From Trema orientale (lineage: Eukaryota > Streptophyta > Magnoliopsida > Rosales > Cannabaceae): 64,000 nucleotides of DNA. The position numbers were made by a program, and so were the translations under genes. Within the stretch, counting starts at the first letter, position 1. Each line of letters begins with the position of its first letter. The notes beneath the pieces were generated by a model. It worked only from the letters and a program-made list of their open reading frames with translations. It was not told where the DNA came from and did not search any database. The DNA is taken from positions 887,256-951,255 of the forward strand of contig JXTC01000027.1 of the NCBI GenBank assembly GCA_002914845.1, in the 5' to 3' direction. Shown piece after piece: positions 48,780 to 61,206 of this stretch.

Positions 48780-50477
48780 ATTTAGCACAGAGTTAAAAGT
48801 AACAAATCACATGGAACACATCCCTAAGATTTTTCTTAAGGAATAAAAAACGATCAAAGTCAAAAGATTTTGTAGAAATATCTGTAAGTTGTACCTCTGT
48901 TTCAACTTTTCCAAAATTAGTGAGTTTAATTTAGGCTCAATCAAAGAAGAAAAGCACTCATCCTTTTCCATGTAACCATTAAATCATCAATACTGCCTGT
49001 CATCAGTTCAGACGAATGATTTTTCTTCACCTTGGATAGGGTTTCAGCAGATACAATGTCTCTCTGTTCAGTTGATGTAACAACATCAGAATTTGGCGTT
49101 AAAGCATGACTGTCTGGCTCTCCATCAGCATCAGGCTGTGTTGTAACATGCATTTTTGAAACATAATCCCCTACAACTTCATCAGTAAAGCTATTAATCT
49201 CATTCTTCTTACGATCCACTAGTATAGTTTTGTCACCTGTCATGTGCTTAGAACACCCAATATCGTTAGTAGCATATGTTCTAAAACAAGTTAAAGAAGT
49301 AGAGCAATTCAAATCTGATTTCTTTATCCGAACTTTTCTTGTTTTATTTGAAAGATCTATCTTTTTCCTAGATATTTTTCTTTGGAAAGGAATCACATGT
49401 GAAAAATATTTATTTTTCAAAAGATTCACCATAGTAAAATACCGAGGTCTGATATGACCTTGAACACCACAGAAGTGACAAGTTGGAATAAACTTACCAT
49501 ACTTACCTGTCGAACTAGATGCTGCTGATTTTTGGTGTGTTGCAACGTGTGTTGCAACATCAGCACGATTACCTGTAACTTGTGACGGTGAAGTAATTTT
49601 ATTCTGTATTGCAACATACGGTTTCTAAGTAGCAACATCAGTACTTGTTCCTGCACCAGAGTTAGAAACAGAACTCTTAACAAACAGTTTTGGAGTTAGA
49701 GTGCTCACCTTTAAATCCGAGTCCTTTATGATCAGAACTTGATTTTTCAATTGTCAGAATATGATCCAGATTAGAAGTCTCTAAATTCAACATTTTTAAG
49801 GACTTTTGAGTCCTTTTAAGTTTAGCTGAGACTTCTTTTAATTTTGCTTCATTTTCAGTAAGCAAAGTCTCTAATTTCTGTACTTTGTTTTCTAAATTCT
49901 CCTTGTACTAAATAAGGGCAGAAATCCTTCCTTCAAATGATCTGTTCTGATCAACCACTCTAATCCATTGAGAATACATATTCTCATATGATGCTCGAAT
50001 TGATTCTTCATTCAGCTCAGATTTATCACTGTCAGAATTAGTATCATGATCCTTTTCTGTCCCAGATGTTGCAACAGAACTTCTCTGCGTAGACTGTGTT
50101 GCAACACGATCTGCAAATTTCTGTAAAGAACAAACTTCATCTTAAACCAAAGAAACACCAAAGGCTATGTGATTACTTACATGGTCATCATCCTCCTCTT
50201 GACTACCATTAGATTCCTCATCACTCCATGTAGCAATCATAGCCTTTGCCTCTTTCTTCAAGGTATTGGCACACTCAACTTGTATGTGGCCGTATCCCTC
50301 ATAATTTTTGTATTAAAATCCTTTAGTTTTCTTATTAATATCATATCTAAAAGAGTTATTACCTTTAAAGGAATCTGAAGACTTCATTGCTGATTTTAGC
50401 CACTTATCAAAATTTGTCAAAAATTTATTTGAACCATCAAGTAGTGGGAAGCGAGATATAGAACCACCTTCTGCCAT
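48780..50477 (-). pseudogene. Copia gag, protease stub, pre-RT linker and RNase H tail, fused by deletions
   Basis: Gag starts at 50477 (MAEGGSISRFPLLDGS) and includes a coiled-coil-like part (ENEAKLKEVSAKLKRTQKSL) and the knuckle CHFCGVQGHIRPRY, whose last Cys is Tyr. A first knuckle (YEGYGHIQVEC) has lost its first Cys and follows an in-frame stop. Then come a mutated protease stub (IGCSKHMTGDKT, without the catalytic DSG) and, after a deletion, a pre-RT linker (KKNHSSELMTGSIDD). A second deletion leads to the RNase H tail (QLTDISTKSFDFDRFLFL, about 48930-48800). Frameshifts lie near 49430 and 49680. Other family members encode integrase, RT and RNase H in the missing parts. Confidence 0.8.
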
Positions 50478-50555
50478 GAACGACATACCTGAAAACAGAT
50501 CAAATATTCCACAAGATCTTCACTAAAAACGTTAGTGTCCCGCTCTGATACCAAT

Positions 50556-51181
50556 TGTTAGGTTCGTTAATCAGGTTTTACCGAATATAATTAATTTTCA
50601 ATTAATTATGTGAGGTGGTAGTGTGGAAATCGTAAAAATATGACACAAGATACCCGATAATCTACGTCTAAGGGGCCGTGCTCAGAGAATAAATACTATT
50701 AGTAAAGTTTGAATGAATACAAACACCAATCTGANNNNNNNNNNNNNNNNNNNNNNNNNNNNNNNNNNNNNNNNNNNNNNNNNNNNNNNNNNNNNNNNNN
50801 NNNNNNNNNNNNNNNNNNNNNNNNNNNNNNNNNNNNNNNNNNNNNNNNNNNNNNNNNNNNNNNNNTCATTGAAGGGAATTTTTTTAATGAAAAATAGGCA
50901 TATACTCAAAACCAGTTTAGGAAAGAATGACATATTCTCAGAACCAATTTTGGTAAGAATCACTTACCTATTCCTGCACAATTGAATATGTATATGCATT
51001 AATAAGATCAGATTTTTATGTTTGACAACTATACTAATCGTGACTTAAAGCGTATAAATTAAAAATACAGATTATACTGAAAAAACTAGTCAGATCAAAT
51101 ATTTAGTCGCAAGTTGTAACATGACCGTGAAACCAGTCATGTTGCAACATGAAGGTTGCCAACAGATTATTTGCTCTTTCA
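50556..51181 (-). repeat. 5' LTR of the copia derivative, with assembly gap
   Basis: Matches 46229-47359. It is interrupted by 131 N (50735-50865); the matching part of the other LTR (about 46431-47042) is roughly 610 bp, so the gap is undersized. Confidence 0.9.
50735..50865. other. Assembly gap (131 N)
   Basis: Run of N inside the LTR. Reading frames crossing it are artefacts. Confidence 1.
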
Positions 51182-51599
51182 ACCTCAATTCTAGTCGACT
51201 GGTCGTCCTTCTTCTTCTTATTCTTCTTCTTTTCTCTCTATTTTTTCCCCTTTCTCTTATCAATTTAGCTAGTCAGACCTCATTATCTTGGACTCTTGGT
51301 TGATCACATGCTATATGCCTATATATCTATATTATCTTGGACTTGATATTGAAAAGAAAGTTTTCAAAAAGAATGGGCTAATTTAAACATTAAAAAGAAT
51401 GGGCTGATTTGGATATTAAAAGAAATGGGTTTAAAGTTTAAACAATAGGCTTTGGAGACTTAAAGTTAGAAAAACTAAGTCTAATATAATTTTAAGGAAC
51501 AAAATTTTGTAAAAATAACATTTGGCTTATATAATATAATTAATATTTTTTTTGGTCGAAACGAAGATAATAATATAATTAATATATATGTACAAAAAA

Positions 51600-53680
51600 A
51601 TATTTCGTAAAATTTTAGTGGGGGAAATTTATCCCCTACTCGCCCCTTAGGGACTCCATCCCTGCTCCTCGCGCCTTAAGTGAAACACGCGTTTCACTCG
51701 AAATTTTGGCCAACATAGATTGTGTTTGGTGATTTGATTGTGTTTGGTGACTTGATTGTGTTTGGTGATTTGAAACTTAAGTTTTATGTACCTTTGTGAA
51801 GGAGTTTGGTCATTTCAAGCTTAAGTTTGTATAGGACATGTTATGAATGCCATGTATTTGACAAAATATCTAAGAGAATATGAATAGAGTAAAATCAATA
51901 TTTGGTATATGTTTACGGCAAAATGAAGATACATAACTTATCCAAATATCATTAAAATTATAAAACTTGATACTTATATGTAAAAATTAAAAATTCAAAA
52001 CTTATAGGATAAAGATATCGTAGCTTATGAACATTTTATCATTAACATTTAAAGAGAAAATTTATGAGAAACTAGTTCTATTATTTCTTACATATTTGTA
52101 ATTTATATAGTGACTTGATTGTGCTTTTGAAACTTGAGTTTTATGTATCTTTGTGAAGGAGTTTGGTTAGATTGTTCTACTTGCATAGATGAGCTATTTT
52201 TTATTATATAAATTATCATATTTTTAGAATATTTGTGTATTATTTGAATTATTATAGTTCATATATATTTTCAAATTGTATTTTTGCTCAACGTGTAGGT
52301 TATTGAGGATTTTCTACTTTGATTTTATTTGAATTTGTCTTTAATCCAGGAGCTAGCTTTTGTGAAATTAGGTAATTTTCCTTCAAGTCTGTTGAGAAAT
52401 ATGAACTATATTGTTATTTGATTGTGCTTGGTAATTTAAAAATTAGGTTTTATCTATCTTTTTAACTTGAATTGGTCAATTGAAGCTTATGCATACTAGG
52501 TGTTTGACAAAATGCCTAGGAGAATATTAATAGAGTAAATCATTTTTTTTTGGTATATGTTTGGCACATACTAGGTGTTTGACAAAATGCCTAAGAGAAT
52601 ATTAATAGAGTAAATCATTTTTTTGGTATATGTTTGAGACAAAATAATGATACTTAAGTTATCAAAATGTCATTAGAGTTATAAAACTTGATACTTATAT
52701 GTCACAATTAAAAATTTAAAACTCTTAGGACAATTATAAGTTATGTATCATCATCTTCCCTCAAACATACACCAAATATTGATTTTATTCTATTCACATT
52801 CTCTTAGATATTTTGTCAAATACATGGTATTCATAACATGTCCTATACAAACTTAAGCTTGAAGTGACGAAGCTCCTTCACAAAGGTACATAAAACTTAA
52901 GTTTCAAATCACAAAACACAATTAAGTCACTAAACACAATCTATGTTGGCCAAAATTTCGAGTGAAACGCGCATTTCACTTAAGGCGTGAGGAGTAGGGA
53001 TGGAGCCCCTAAGGGGCGAGTGGGGGGCGAATTGCCCCCGCTGAAATTTGACGAAATATTTTATCATTAACATTTAAAGAGAAAGTTTATGAGAAACTAG
53101 TTCTATTATTTCTTATAAGTTTGTAATTTATATAGTGGTTTGATTGTGCTTTTGAAACTTGAGTTTTATGTATCTTTGTGAAGGAGCTTGGTTGGGTTGT
53201 TCTACTTGCATAGGTGAACGATTTTTTATTATATAAATTCTCATATTTTTAGAATATTTATGTATGATTTGAATTATTATATTTTGTATATATTTTCAAA
53301 TTATACTTTTGCTCAATGTGTAAGTTATTGAGGATTTCTACTTTGATTTTGTTTGGATTTGCCTTTAATCCGGGAGCTAGCTTTTGTGAAATTAGGTAAC
53401 TTTTCTTCAAATCCGTTGAGAAATGTGAACTATATTGTTATTTGATTGTGCTTGGTGATTTAAAGATTATGTTTTATCTATCTTTTTAACTTGGATTGGT
53501 CAATTGAAGCTTATGCATACTAGATGTTTGATAAAATGCCTAGAAGAATATTAATAGAGTAAATCGTTTTTTTTTTGGTATATGTTTGACACAAAGTAAT
53601 GATACTTAAGATACCATACTTATATGTCAAAATTTAAAATTTAAAACTTATAGGACAATGATAATGGCGGAAAGTGGGTG
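51600..53680. repeat. Compound inverted and direct repeat
   Basis: Block A (51600-51990) recurs inverted at about 52740-53060. Block B (about 52034-52735) recurs directly at about 53059-53680, an offset of 1,025 bp. Landmarks for A are ccccttagg..ctccatccc and gtttcactcgaaattttggc; for B ttttatcattaacatttaaa and gagaaactagttctattatt. Inside B a 75-bp unit is doubled (52492-52566 and 52567-52641), but B' has it once. No coding sequence or class-defining termini were found. Confidence 0.85.
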
Positions 53681-54099
53681 AGATTATGATGAGGACAGAC
53701 TCTCTTGAGTGAGCTTGTCTCATAAAGAGAGAAAAGAAAGGTTTGATTTTCCTTTTCTGGGTTAGAAAATATGATGATAAGAGCTTATAACTTTTTATTG
53801 GGCCATACATATTCCAAATTTTTAATTATAGGAGAGTATAAGGGAGAGCATCATATTCCAGTCTTTTGGTTACATTAATTGAAAACTCTACTTAAGAGTT
53901 GTTACAGGGAGTTTATCCTCCCAATTTGTTAATCGCAAATTATGCTTATCCTTTATGTCTTTTTTGATTCGTCATAAATTAGAAATTATATTCTGGATGT
54001 ACTTTGAAATATATTGTAAGGTTTATTGTCATTTTAATTGAATCATTGATGTTGGTAACTCGTGGGAAAAACAGAAAAAAATGAGCAAATTGAAAAAAA

Positions 54100-54426
54100 A
54101 AAGTATAGATGATGATTTTCTGGCAAAACTGTCATCTATAGTCATACCTGTCAATACCTATATATAATGGTTTTCTAGCTAAACTGTCATCTAGAGTCAT
54201 CCCTGTCAACATTTATGGAAGACAGTTTTTTGGTAAAACTGTCATCTATAACCATATAAATCACCACTTTCCCTCCAAATTCCATGTTTTATACGACAGT
54301 TACAACTCGTCGTCTCTTTTACAGAAGAAAAGATCACACTGGCACAGACGATGGTTTTGTAAACATCGTCTTTACCTTTAAATCACGGTTTAAAACCATC
54401 ATCTAAGAGAGGATTTTGCAGTAGTG
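54100..54426 (-). mobile_element. CACTA (En/Spm) terminus with subterminal repeats
   Basis: The right edge, reversed, starts CACTACTGCAAAATCC, the standard CACTA terminus. Inwards are about three units, roughly 58 bp apart, with gatgacagttt / aaactgtcatcta, and further gacgatg words. No opposite end or transposase was found within the window. Confidence 0.75.
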
Positions 54427-55759
54427 CATAAAAATTAAGCGTCCATCAACTTCCATGTAGTCCATATATGATTGCTTCCGTGGACCCCTATGAAACATGC
54501 AATCTAAGTCAATAATCTAGCTATTCTCCCACTTCAATGTTGTGACTGGCAACACCCTCTGTACTTTTATAATTATCCATCTTGTCGGTGTGCCTTGAGT
54601 TTCCTTCTTGTCCTTCGGTCTTTTTATTCAAGTCTTTGATGTACCCTGTTTCTTGTGATTCTATCTTTACACAATTTAGCAAACCAAATTTGATAGTGCA
54701 ATGCATAAATGAGTACCTCTATGAACTTTTTAGAAGCCAAATTATGCACACCCTGATTTCTCTTTCCATTTTTGATTTTCTTATTTTGTTCTTTATCTTC
54801 TCCTCTATTGGTTGAACCCATAGATCTCAACCAATTCTTAGCTCTGGTATCACAAAACCCATACCATTCTCAGATTCACTCTCCCATAAAATCCAAGAAT
54901 CCCTCTCACTAAGGTTACAAACTAAGAGAGTTCGTGAGAGAATGAGGGAAAAAGGATAAAAGTAGAATTTTAATGAAAATGACTAAAAAAGATTCAAGTC
55001 CCAAGATAAGGCGTCACAACCCCTTCCTAAAATCTATTTCCCTGTATTATTTGCACGAGTTGACGTGGATTGAGGCTTTTCTTCTCTAGTGGGGCCCACA
55101 TGTTTTGACTCTCTCAAAAGAAAACCACTCAAAACTTCTATTCAACACTGCAGTCTTCGGTGAACTCTACTCTAATTCGGAATCCTGAATCCAGTCCAAA
55201 ATCCATCCATAGAGATTATTTTCCTCTAAATTAACCATCAACTAAATAAAAATGGAGGTTGAAAGAGTAACTAAAGCCTCAAAGTTTCTTTTTGTTTTTC
55301 TTCTTTCTTTTTTCCAGAATATTTAGATAATTACTCAGTTTTTCACATTTGTGAAATCTTTTTCCGAATTGCCTCAATCTAAAAGAAAAAAAAAATCATC
55401 TTTTGATTAAAATCAAATAAAGAAGTAGTAAGCATGTGCTAATTAAAACATGGGTTGGAACTTGTAAAACCGTTCAGCTTCCTCGTCGGTGGATTCCATA
55501 CCTTCTCTCTTATCAGTTCTTCCCCCAGAGGAGGTGGACAAAAAATTAGCAGGGAAAATTTGATCTAAAACGAGTACTTTATTTACGAATTTCCTTCTTC
55601 GACCACTCGATTACAAGGCAAAGAAATATAAATCAAAATAAATAAGCATACAAAAAATATGCCTTAATGCTGATAAATTTCGTCATAAAATATATATCCA
55701 AAAGACAATTACCCATATTATTGGCGTAATTCCATTCAAAATAGAGAAGAACAGAAGGA
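54427..55759. other. Intergenic DNA, no confident gene
   Basis: Overlapping short frames near 54521-54830 show no known domain. The DNA is less AT-rich here and may be a retroelement leader, but no LTR supports that. Confidence 0.4.
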
Positions 55760-55764
55760 AATAG

Positions 55765-56308
55765 TTTTAGAGAAATAACCTCCCCAGTAGACACGCAAAA
55801 TTACAAAAGCGATAATAAAAGCAAAATAAGGAGACACATAATTTACATGGTTCACTAATTCGGCTACGTCCACGGGACTACTTCAGATCTTTTCCTATAG
55901 AGAGAAAATTTAAATAGTGTTTACAAATACTCACAACTTATAATCCTAATCCTAATTACACCTAAGAATTTTTCTCACAAAAATTCTCTTAAGAACTTCT
56001 TAACTGAAGCTCTTTCTTTATCTCTTTATATTGAGATTTTTTTTTATTGGCATGAATTTTTGAAACTGAGGATGGGGTATTTATAGTTGATACCCCCTCT
56101 ATTTCAGCTTGGTGCCGAATGCAATTCAGCATTGAAATCAAATAGTGGCACCTCATTCAAAGAAATCGGTGCCTCTTTTTTTTGACCCTTTTTTTATTAT
56201 TTCTTTTTCACCTGTTTCTTACCAAAAAAATAGGTGCCCATGCTTTTTGACCTTTCCCTTTTTTTCTTTTGATAAAAAACAAGGCCACATTTGTCTTCTT
56301 GCCTGACA
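55765..56308 (-). repeat. 3' LTR of the Ty1/copia element
   Basis: Matches 60358-60893 throughout; its first bases have mutated from TGTTAG to TTTTAG. Ends GCCTGACA. Confidence 0.9.
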
Positions 56309-56525
56309 ACTTTTCCACTTGAAGACTTATTTCAATATGTCTTCACACCTGATCAATGTAATAATCCATCTATCCTCTTTATACTTGTAGGCCAACTGAA
56401 GCTGAACAAAGCTTCAACTTGACAATTATCACCGTCTTTGTTAGCATATTTGCAGGATTCTTACTTCTCGGAATCTTATCAAGCACTAAGACTCCATCTT
56501 CCATAGGTGATTTGATGAAGTGATA

Positions 56526-59500
56526 CTATACTTGTATATGCTTTGTTCTAGCATGAAAAATGAGATTCTTTGCCAAATAAGTCACACTCTGTTTGCCATA
56601 ATGCAACACACTATTCTCTTGCTTATGACATAATTCTTCCAGGAAAGACTTTAACCATATCATCTCTTTGTAAGCTTCTGTTACAATAATGTATTCTATC
56701 TCAGTAGTTGAATGTATAATAATCTTTTGCAACCTAGAAACCCAACTAACTGCTGTACCTCCATGAGTGTACACATATCTAGTAGTACTCTTCTTGCTGT
56801 CTAAATCACTGGCCATGTCAGCGTCTATATAATCTTGTAAGCCGAAATCTATCTTTCTAAAACATAGGGGAATCCACTTCACTGCTTCCCAATATTGGTT
56901 TCCTGGATTACTCATATATCGGCTTACAACTCCAACTACATAGGCTATATCCGGTCAGGTATATACCATAGCATACATAAGACTGCCAACAGCAGATGCA
57001 TAAGGTACCTTCGCCATGTACATCTGCTCATCCTCCGTCGAGGGTGACTGCTCTTTGGTTAGTTTGAAGTGACTAGCCAAAGGAGTACTCACACGCTTTG
57101 CTTCGTCCATGTTGAATGTACTATGCACCTTCTTTATATATTCCTCCTGTGATAGCTTCAACTTCCCGTTCACCATGTCTCTAGAAATTCTCATCCAAAG
57201 GATTTGTTTTCTAACTCCCAAATCCTTCATAGAGAAAACCTCTGACAATTCCCTCTTTAGCTCTTTAATTTCCTCTATGCAGGCTCTAGCAATTAACATA
57301 TCATCTATATATAGAAGTAGAATGATATTGGAATTGACAAACCTCTTCACATAATAGTAATGATCTGCCTGGTATCTCAAGTAACCGTTATTACTCATGA
57401 ATTCATCAAACTTCTTGTACCACTGCCTTGGAACTTGTTTTAGGCTATACAAGCTCTTCCTAAGTTTGCACACCATTCTCGCATTTATCTGTACTTCAAA
57501 ATCTTGTGACTGCTTCATGTAAATTTTTTCTTCCAAATCACTATAGAGAAATACCGTCTTAACATCTAACTGCTCTAGGCACAGATCTTCCTTAGCTACC
57601 AACCCAAGTATTGTTCCGATTGTGGTCAGTTTAACCACTAGAGAGAAAATTTTAGTGTAGTCAATGCCTTTATTCTGCTAAAAATCTTTTACAACAAGTC
57701 TTGCCTTGTATCGCTTGCTACCGTCATATTCTTCCTTTATTCAGTAGACCTACTTATTGTGTAGTGCCCTCTTTCTTTCTGGTAGTTCAACCAACTCCTA
57801 TGTTTGATTGGGTGATAGCGAATCCATATCATCTTTTATCACTAACTCCTACTTGATTGACTCATCATCCTGCATAGCTTCTTCATAAGTCTCTGGCTCT
57901 CCTATATCAGTCAATAGAATGTAATGCAGTGCAGGAGAATATCTTTGTGGCAGTTGAATAGTTTTGGAGGATCTCCTGAGTTCAGTTACAGAAGTTTGTG
58001 GATTTGCCTCGGGAGAAACAACTTCTTGATCTTCCTAGACATTATTCTTCTTTTCATCTATTGGGATACTGTTTAGTAGAATTTCGTCTGTCTTCTTGAC
58101 ATCAGGAGATGCACCATTAGTTTTGGTGCCTAATCTGTTCTTGTACAATATATCCTCATTGAAGATAACATCTTTGCTCCTGATGATCTTCTTAGTTTGA
58201 TAAACCAAATTCATCGTTGCCATAACTGACAAAATATTACTTCTTGGATTTTGGATCAAGCTTACTTCAACTAGCATGATCGATATAAATATAGGATAAA
58301 CAACCAAAAACTTTCAAAGAAGATAATTTTACCTCTTTACTACTCCAAATTTCTTCTAGTATTTTGAAATCAAGAGGTGTTGAGGGTCCCTTGTTGATCA
58401 GAAATGCTGCAATTTTAACTGCTTCAGCTCAGAACATATTTGGCAATCCAGCAAGTAACCTCATGCTTCTAGCATGTTCATTCAGGTACCTGTTCATCCT
58501 ATCAGCTACACCATTCTGTTGTAGTTTTCCAGGAATGGTTTTCTCTATCTTGATCCCATTGAGTGCACAATATCTATTGAACTCATCATTTCCATATTCT
58601 CCTCCATTATCAGACCGCAAAAATTTTACTTTCAAATTGGTCTTATTTTCCACCATGGCTCTTCACTTCTTAAAGGTATTGTTGACATCAGATTTATTTT
58701 TTAGAAAATAAACCTATACCATCCTGCTTGAATCGTTAATGAAAGTGACATAATAGCTTGAGCCTCCAAGAGATGTCAAATGGGATGGTCCCCACACGTT
58801 TGTATGGACCAGCTCTAACTTTGCGCACATGATTCTTTTTGGTCTTTTGAAAAGCTCACTCCTTTTTGTTTGCCAAAGATATAGTTTTTACATAGACTAT
58901 GCTTAACTGACTTCAGCTCTGGTAGCTTTCCTTTTAACAGTTTCACCTTCACTCCCTTCTTGCTCATATGCCAAAGTCTATAGTGCCATAGACTTTAATT
59001 AACTCCGGCATCCATAGCTACTAGTGTATCTCTGCAATTGGAAGTCATATAAAAAGTTCCAATATTATTTCCTCGAGCAACAACCATTACTCCTTTACTG
59101 ATCTTCCACAAGCTACCAGAAAAGATTACGTTGTATCCATCATCATCAAGCTGTCCCCACTGAAATAAGATTCCTCATTAAGCCTGGTACATACCTTACT
59201 TTCTGAATTTTTCATGCCGATCTATTTAATATCTTTAAACAAATATCAGTCATACTAACAATATCAAATGGTTCTCCATCAGCTAGATATGCCTTACCAA
59301 AATTACCAGCAAAATAATTCTTGATAATCTCTCGATATGCAGTGGTATGAAACGAGGCTCCTGAGTCTAAAATCCAAGAATCAGTTGGACTATCAACAGA
59401 TAATAGTAAAAGCTCCTGTATCTTCTCAGTCACAGCATTAGCAGTGTATGAGTTGTCTTCCTTCTTCGATGCTCTATAATTTTCCTTTAAGTGGCTAGTC

Positions 59501-60036
59501 TTACCACAGTTCCAGCACTCTAGTTTTCTTCTTGGTCTGGACTTGTCTTTACCACTCCTTGATTTGGATCTGCCGCAACCTCACTTAGAATTCCTCTCGT
59601 TATTTCTGCCTTTGTTCTCGAGATTTAAGGCAGAACTTGATGATGTTCCTTCACTAGAATCTACTCTCCGCGCTTCCTCGGCGAGAACTCTATCCCTGAT
59701 ATCATTGAACTGTAACTTCTTTTTTCCAACAGAATTATTAACTGCCGCTCTCATAGGTTCCTAACTATTCGGTAAAGATGCCAAAAGAATGAGAGCACGG
59801 ATCTCATCATCAAAATTGATTTTAATAAACGTCAATTATGAGACGATCGTGTTGAACTCGTTGATGTATGCTGCTACTGAAGTACCTTCTCTCATCTTTA
59901 AATTAAACAACTTCTTCATCAAATGAACTTTGTTTTTTGCCGACAATTTCTCATATATATCTGACAAGATGCTTATCATTGCTACTGTGGTTTTCACCTC
60001 TACTACATTGTGAGCAACATCTCTTGTTAGCGTCAA
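56526..60036 (-). pseudogene. Ty1/copia polyprotein, interrupted
   Basis: Minus-strand pieces in order. Gag has the UBN2-type block KLSAKNKVHLMKKLFNLKM (59836-60036). Protease has SWILDSGASFHTT with the DSGA site (59212-59433). Integrase has FLRSDNGGEY and GIKIEKTIPGKLQQNGVADR (58429-58656). The pre-RT linker is at 58035-58307. RT covers 56955-57638 with LYIDDMLIA and AVGSLMYAM. RNase H is at 56526-56915 with DMASDLDSKKSTTRY and STTEIEYI. Stops or frameshifts separate each piece, so no full polyprotein can be made. Relation to the TNT1-like branch is an inference from domain wording only. Confidence 0.9.
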
Positions 60037-60242
60037 TCAGATTACGCCTAATACCTGTTGATCAAGGACTTTCTATTCGTTGTCCTCCATTTTCTCTGGG
60101 TTCATCCCTGACAGAGGCTGATGTAATTTCTTGTTATGTAAAAAATCTCTAATCTGTAATTTCCAGAATGAGAAATCTGAACTGTCGAATTTGCTGATAC
60201 AGGGTCCTGATCTATCATCTCCAACCATACTGTTGACTTTTC

Positions 60243-60332
60243 ATATAAGTGAACAATACCGTATGTGTGAATAGTGTCGTATACGTGAATAATGCCATAT
60301 ACGTGAATAGTACCATACGTATGAGCAATACT
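60243..60332. repeat. 18-bp tandem repeat, about 4.5 copies
   Basis: Units of gtgaata.t.c.gtata(c/t), such as gtgaatagtgtcgtatac, in the untranslated leader of the copia element just after the primer site. Confidence 0.85.
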
Positions 60333-60357
60333 CAACCTGGCGCGCTCTGATATCAGT

Positions 60358-60893
60358 TGTTAGGGAAATAGCTTCTCCAATAGACACACACAATTGCGAA
60401 AGCGATAAATAAAGTAAAATAAGGAGACCTATAATTTACGTGGTTCACCAATTTGGCTACATCCACGGAACTGCTACAAATCTTTTCCTATAAGAAGAAA
60501 ATTTACACAGCATTTATAAATACTCACAACTCACAACTCTGATCTCAATTCGACCCAAAAATGTTTCTCACAAAAATTCTTTCAGGAACTTTTTAATTGA
60601 AGCTCTTTTTTTGTCTCTCTGTATTGAGATTTTTTCGTGTTGAGAAGAATTTTTGAAACTGAGAAGGGGGATATTTATAGTTGATACCATCTCTCAGCTT
60701 GGTGCCAAATGCAATTCAGAGCCGAAATTAAAGAATGTGGCGCCTCATTCAAAGACATCAGTGCCTCCCTTTTTTGACTCTTTTTTATTATTTCTTTTTC
60801 ATATGCTTCTTACCAAAAAAACAGGCGCCCATGCTTTTTCACCTTTTTTTTTTTTTTTTTTTCGTTTTCATAAAAACAAGTTCTTGCTTGACA
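60358..60893 (-). repeat. 5' LTR of the Ty1/copia element
   Basis: TGTTAGGGAA ... CTTGACA in plus orientation, paired with 55765-56308. Confidence 0.92.
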
Positions 60894-61206
60894 AATAGAA
60901 CAAAGAAAAGGTTCATCATTTTACGGCATCAACCAGTATGAATAAGGAAAGTCCAATTTTGTTTTTCTTTTAAATAAATTAAAAATAAATAAATATATCA
61001 TTGGCAAGTAAGCCCTAGTGGCACAAACCATTGAAAGCCATGTTTCTCGTGATATAACCTGTTCGGGTTAAATAGCACATCTCTAGTCCACTCTAGAAAA
61101 TTGGCCTAACGTGCTGAGCCCATGGGCCCAATGTCCATCCTTCTTAGCTCACTTGTGTTGTCGCCTCTTTTGCATCCTATTATCCAAATCTGACTTATTA
61201 CATGTT

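Larger units (their letters stand above)
46229..51181 (-). mobile_element. Ty1/copia deletion derivative with gag, most of pol lost
   Basis: Two LTRs (46229-47359 and 50556-51181) enclose 3.2 kb. On the minus strand the 5' LTR is followed directly by tggtatcagagc, the initiator-tRNA-Met primer site (50552-50541). A polypurine tract (aaaagaggccaaaggagg) precedes the 3' LTR. The flanks are gcctc (46224-46228) and acctc (51182-51186), a 5-bp duplication with one mismatch. Integrase, reverse transcriptase and the RNase H core are absent, so the element is non-autonomous. Confidence 0.85.
55765..60893 (-). mobile_element. Ty1/copia retrotransposon, nearly full length, coding-dead
   Basis: Two LTRs (55765-56308 and 60358-60893) are flanked by exact aatag duplications (55760-55764 and 60894-60898). 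On the minus strand the primer-site-like tgatatcagagc follows the 5' LTR (about 60355-60344). Domains follow in copia order gag, protease, integrase, RT, RNase H. The LTRs differ at many positions, so the insertion is old. Confidence 0.93.

Noticed and set aside
50682..50985. Frames crossing the N run
   Set aside because: Their length comes from unknown bases.
54521..54853. Possible gag start with a primer-site-like word near 54841
   Set aside because: The word reads gctctggtatcac, which does not match the primer site in either orientation, and no LTR flanks it.
55765..60893. An active copia element
   Set aside because: Several stops and frameshifts interrupt every domain boundary, and the LTRs have diverged.
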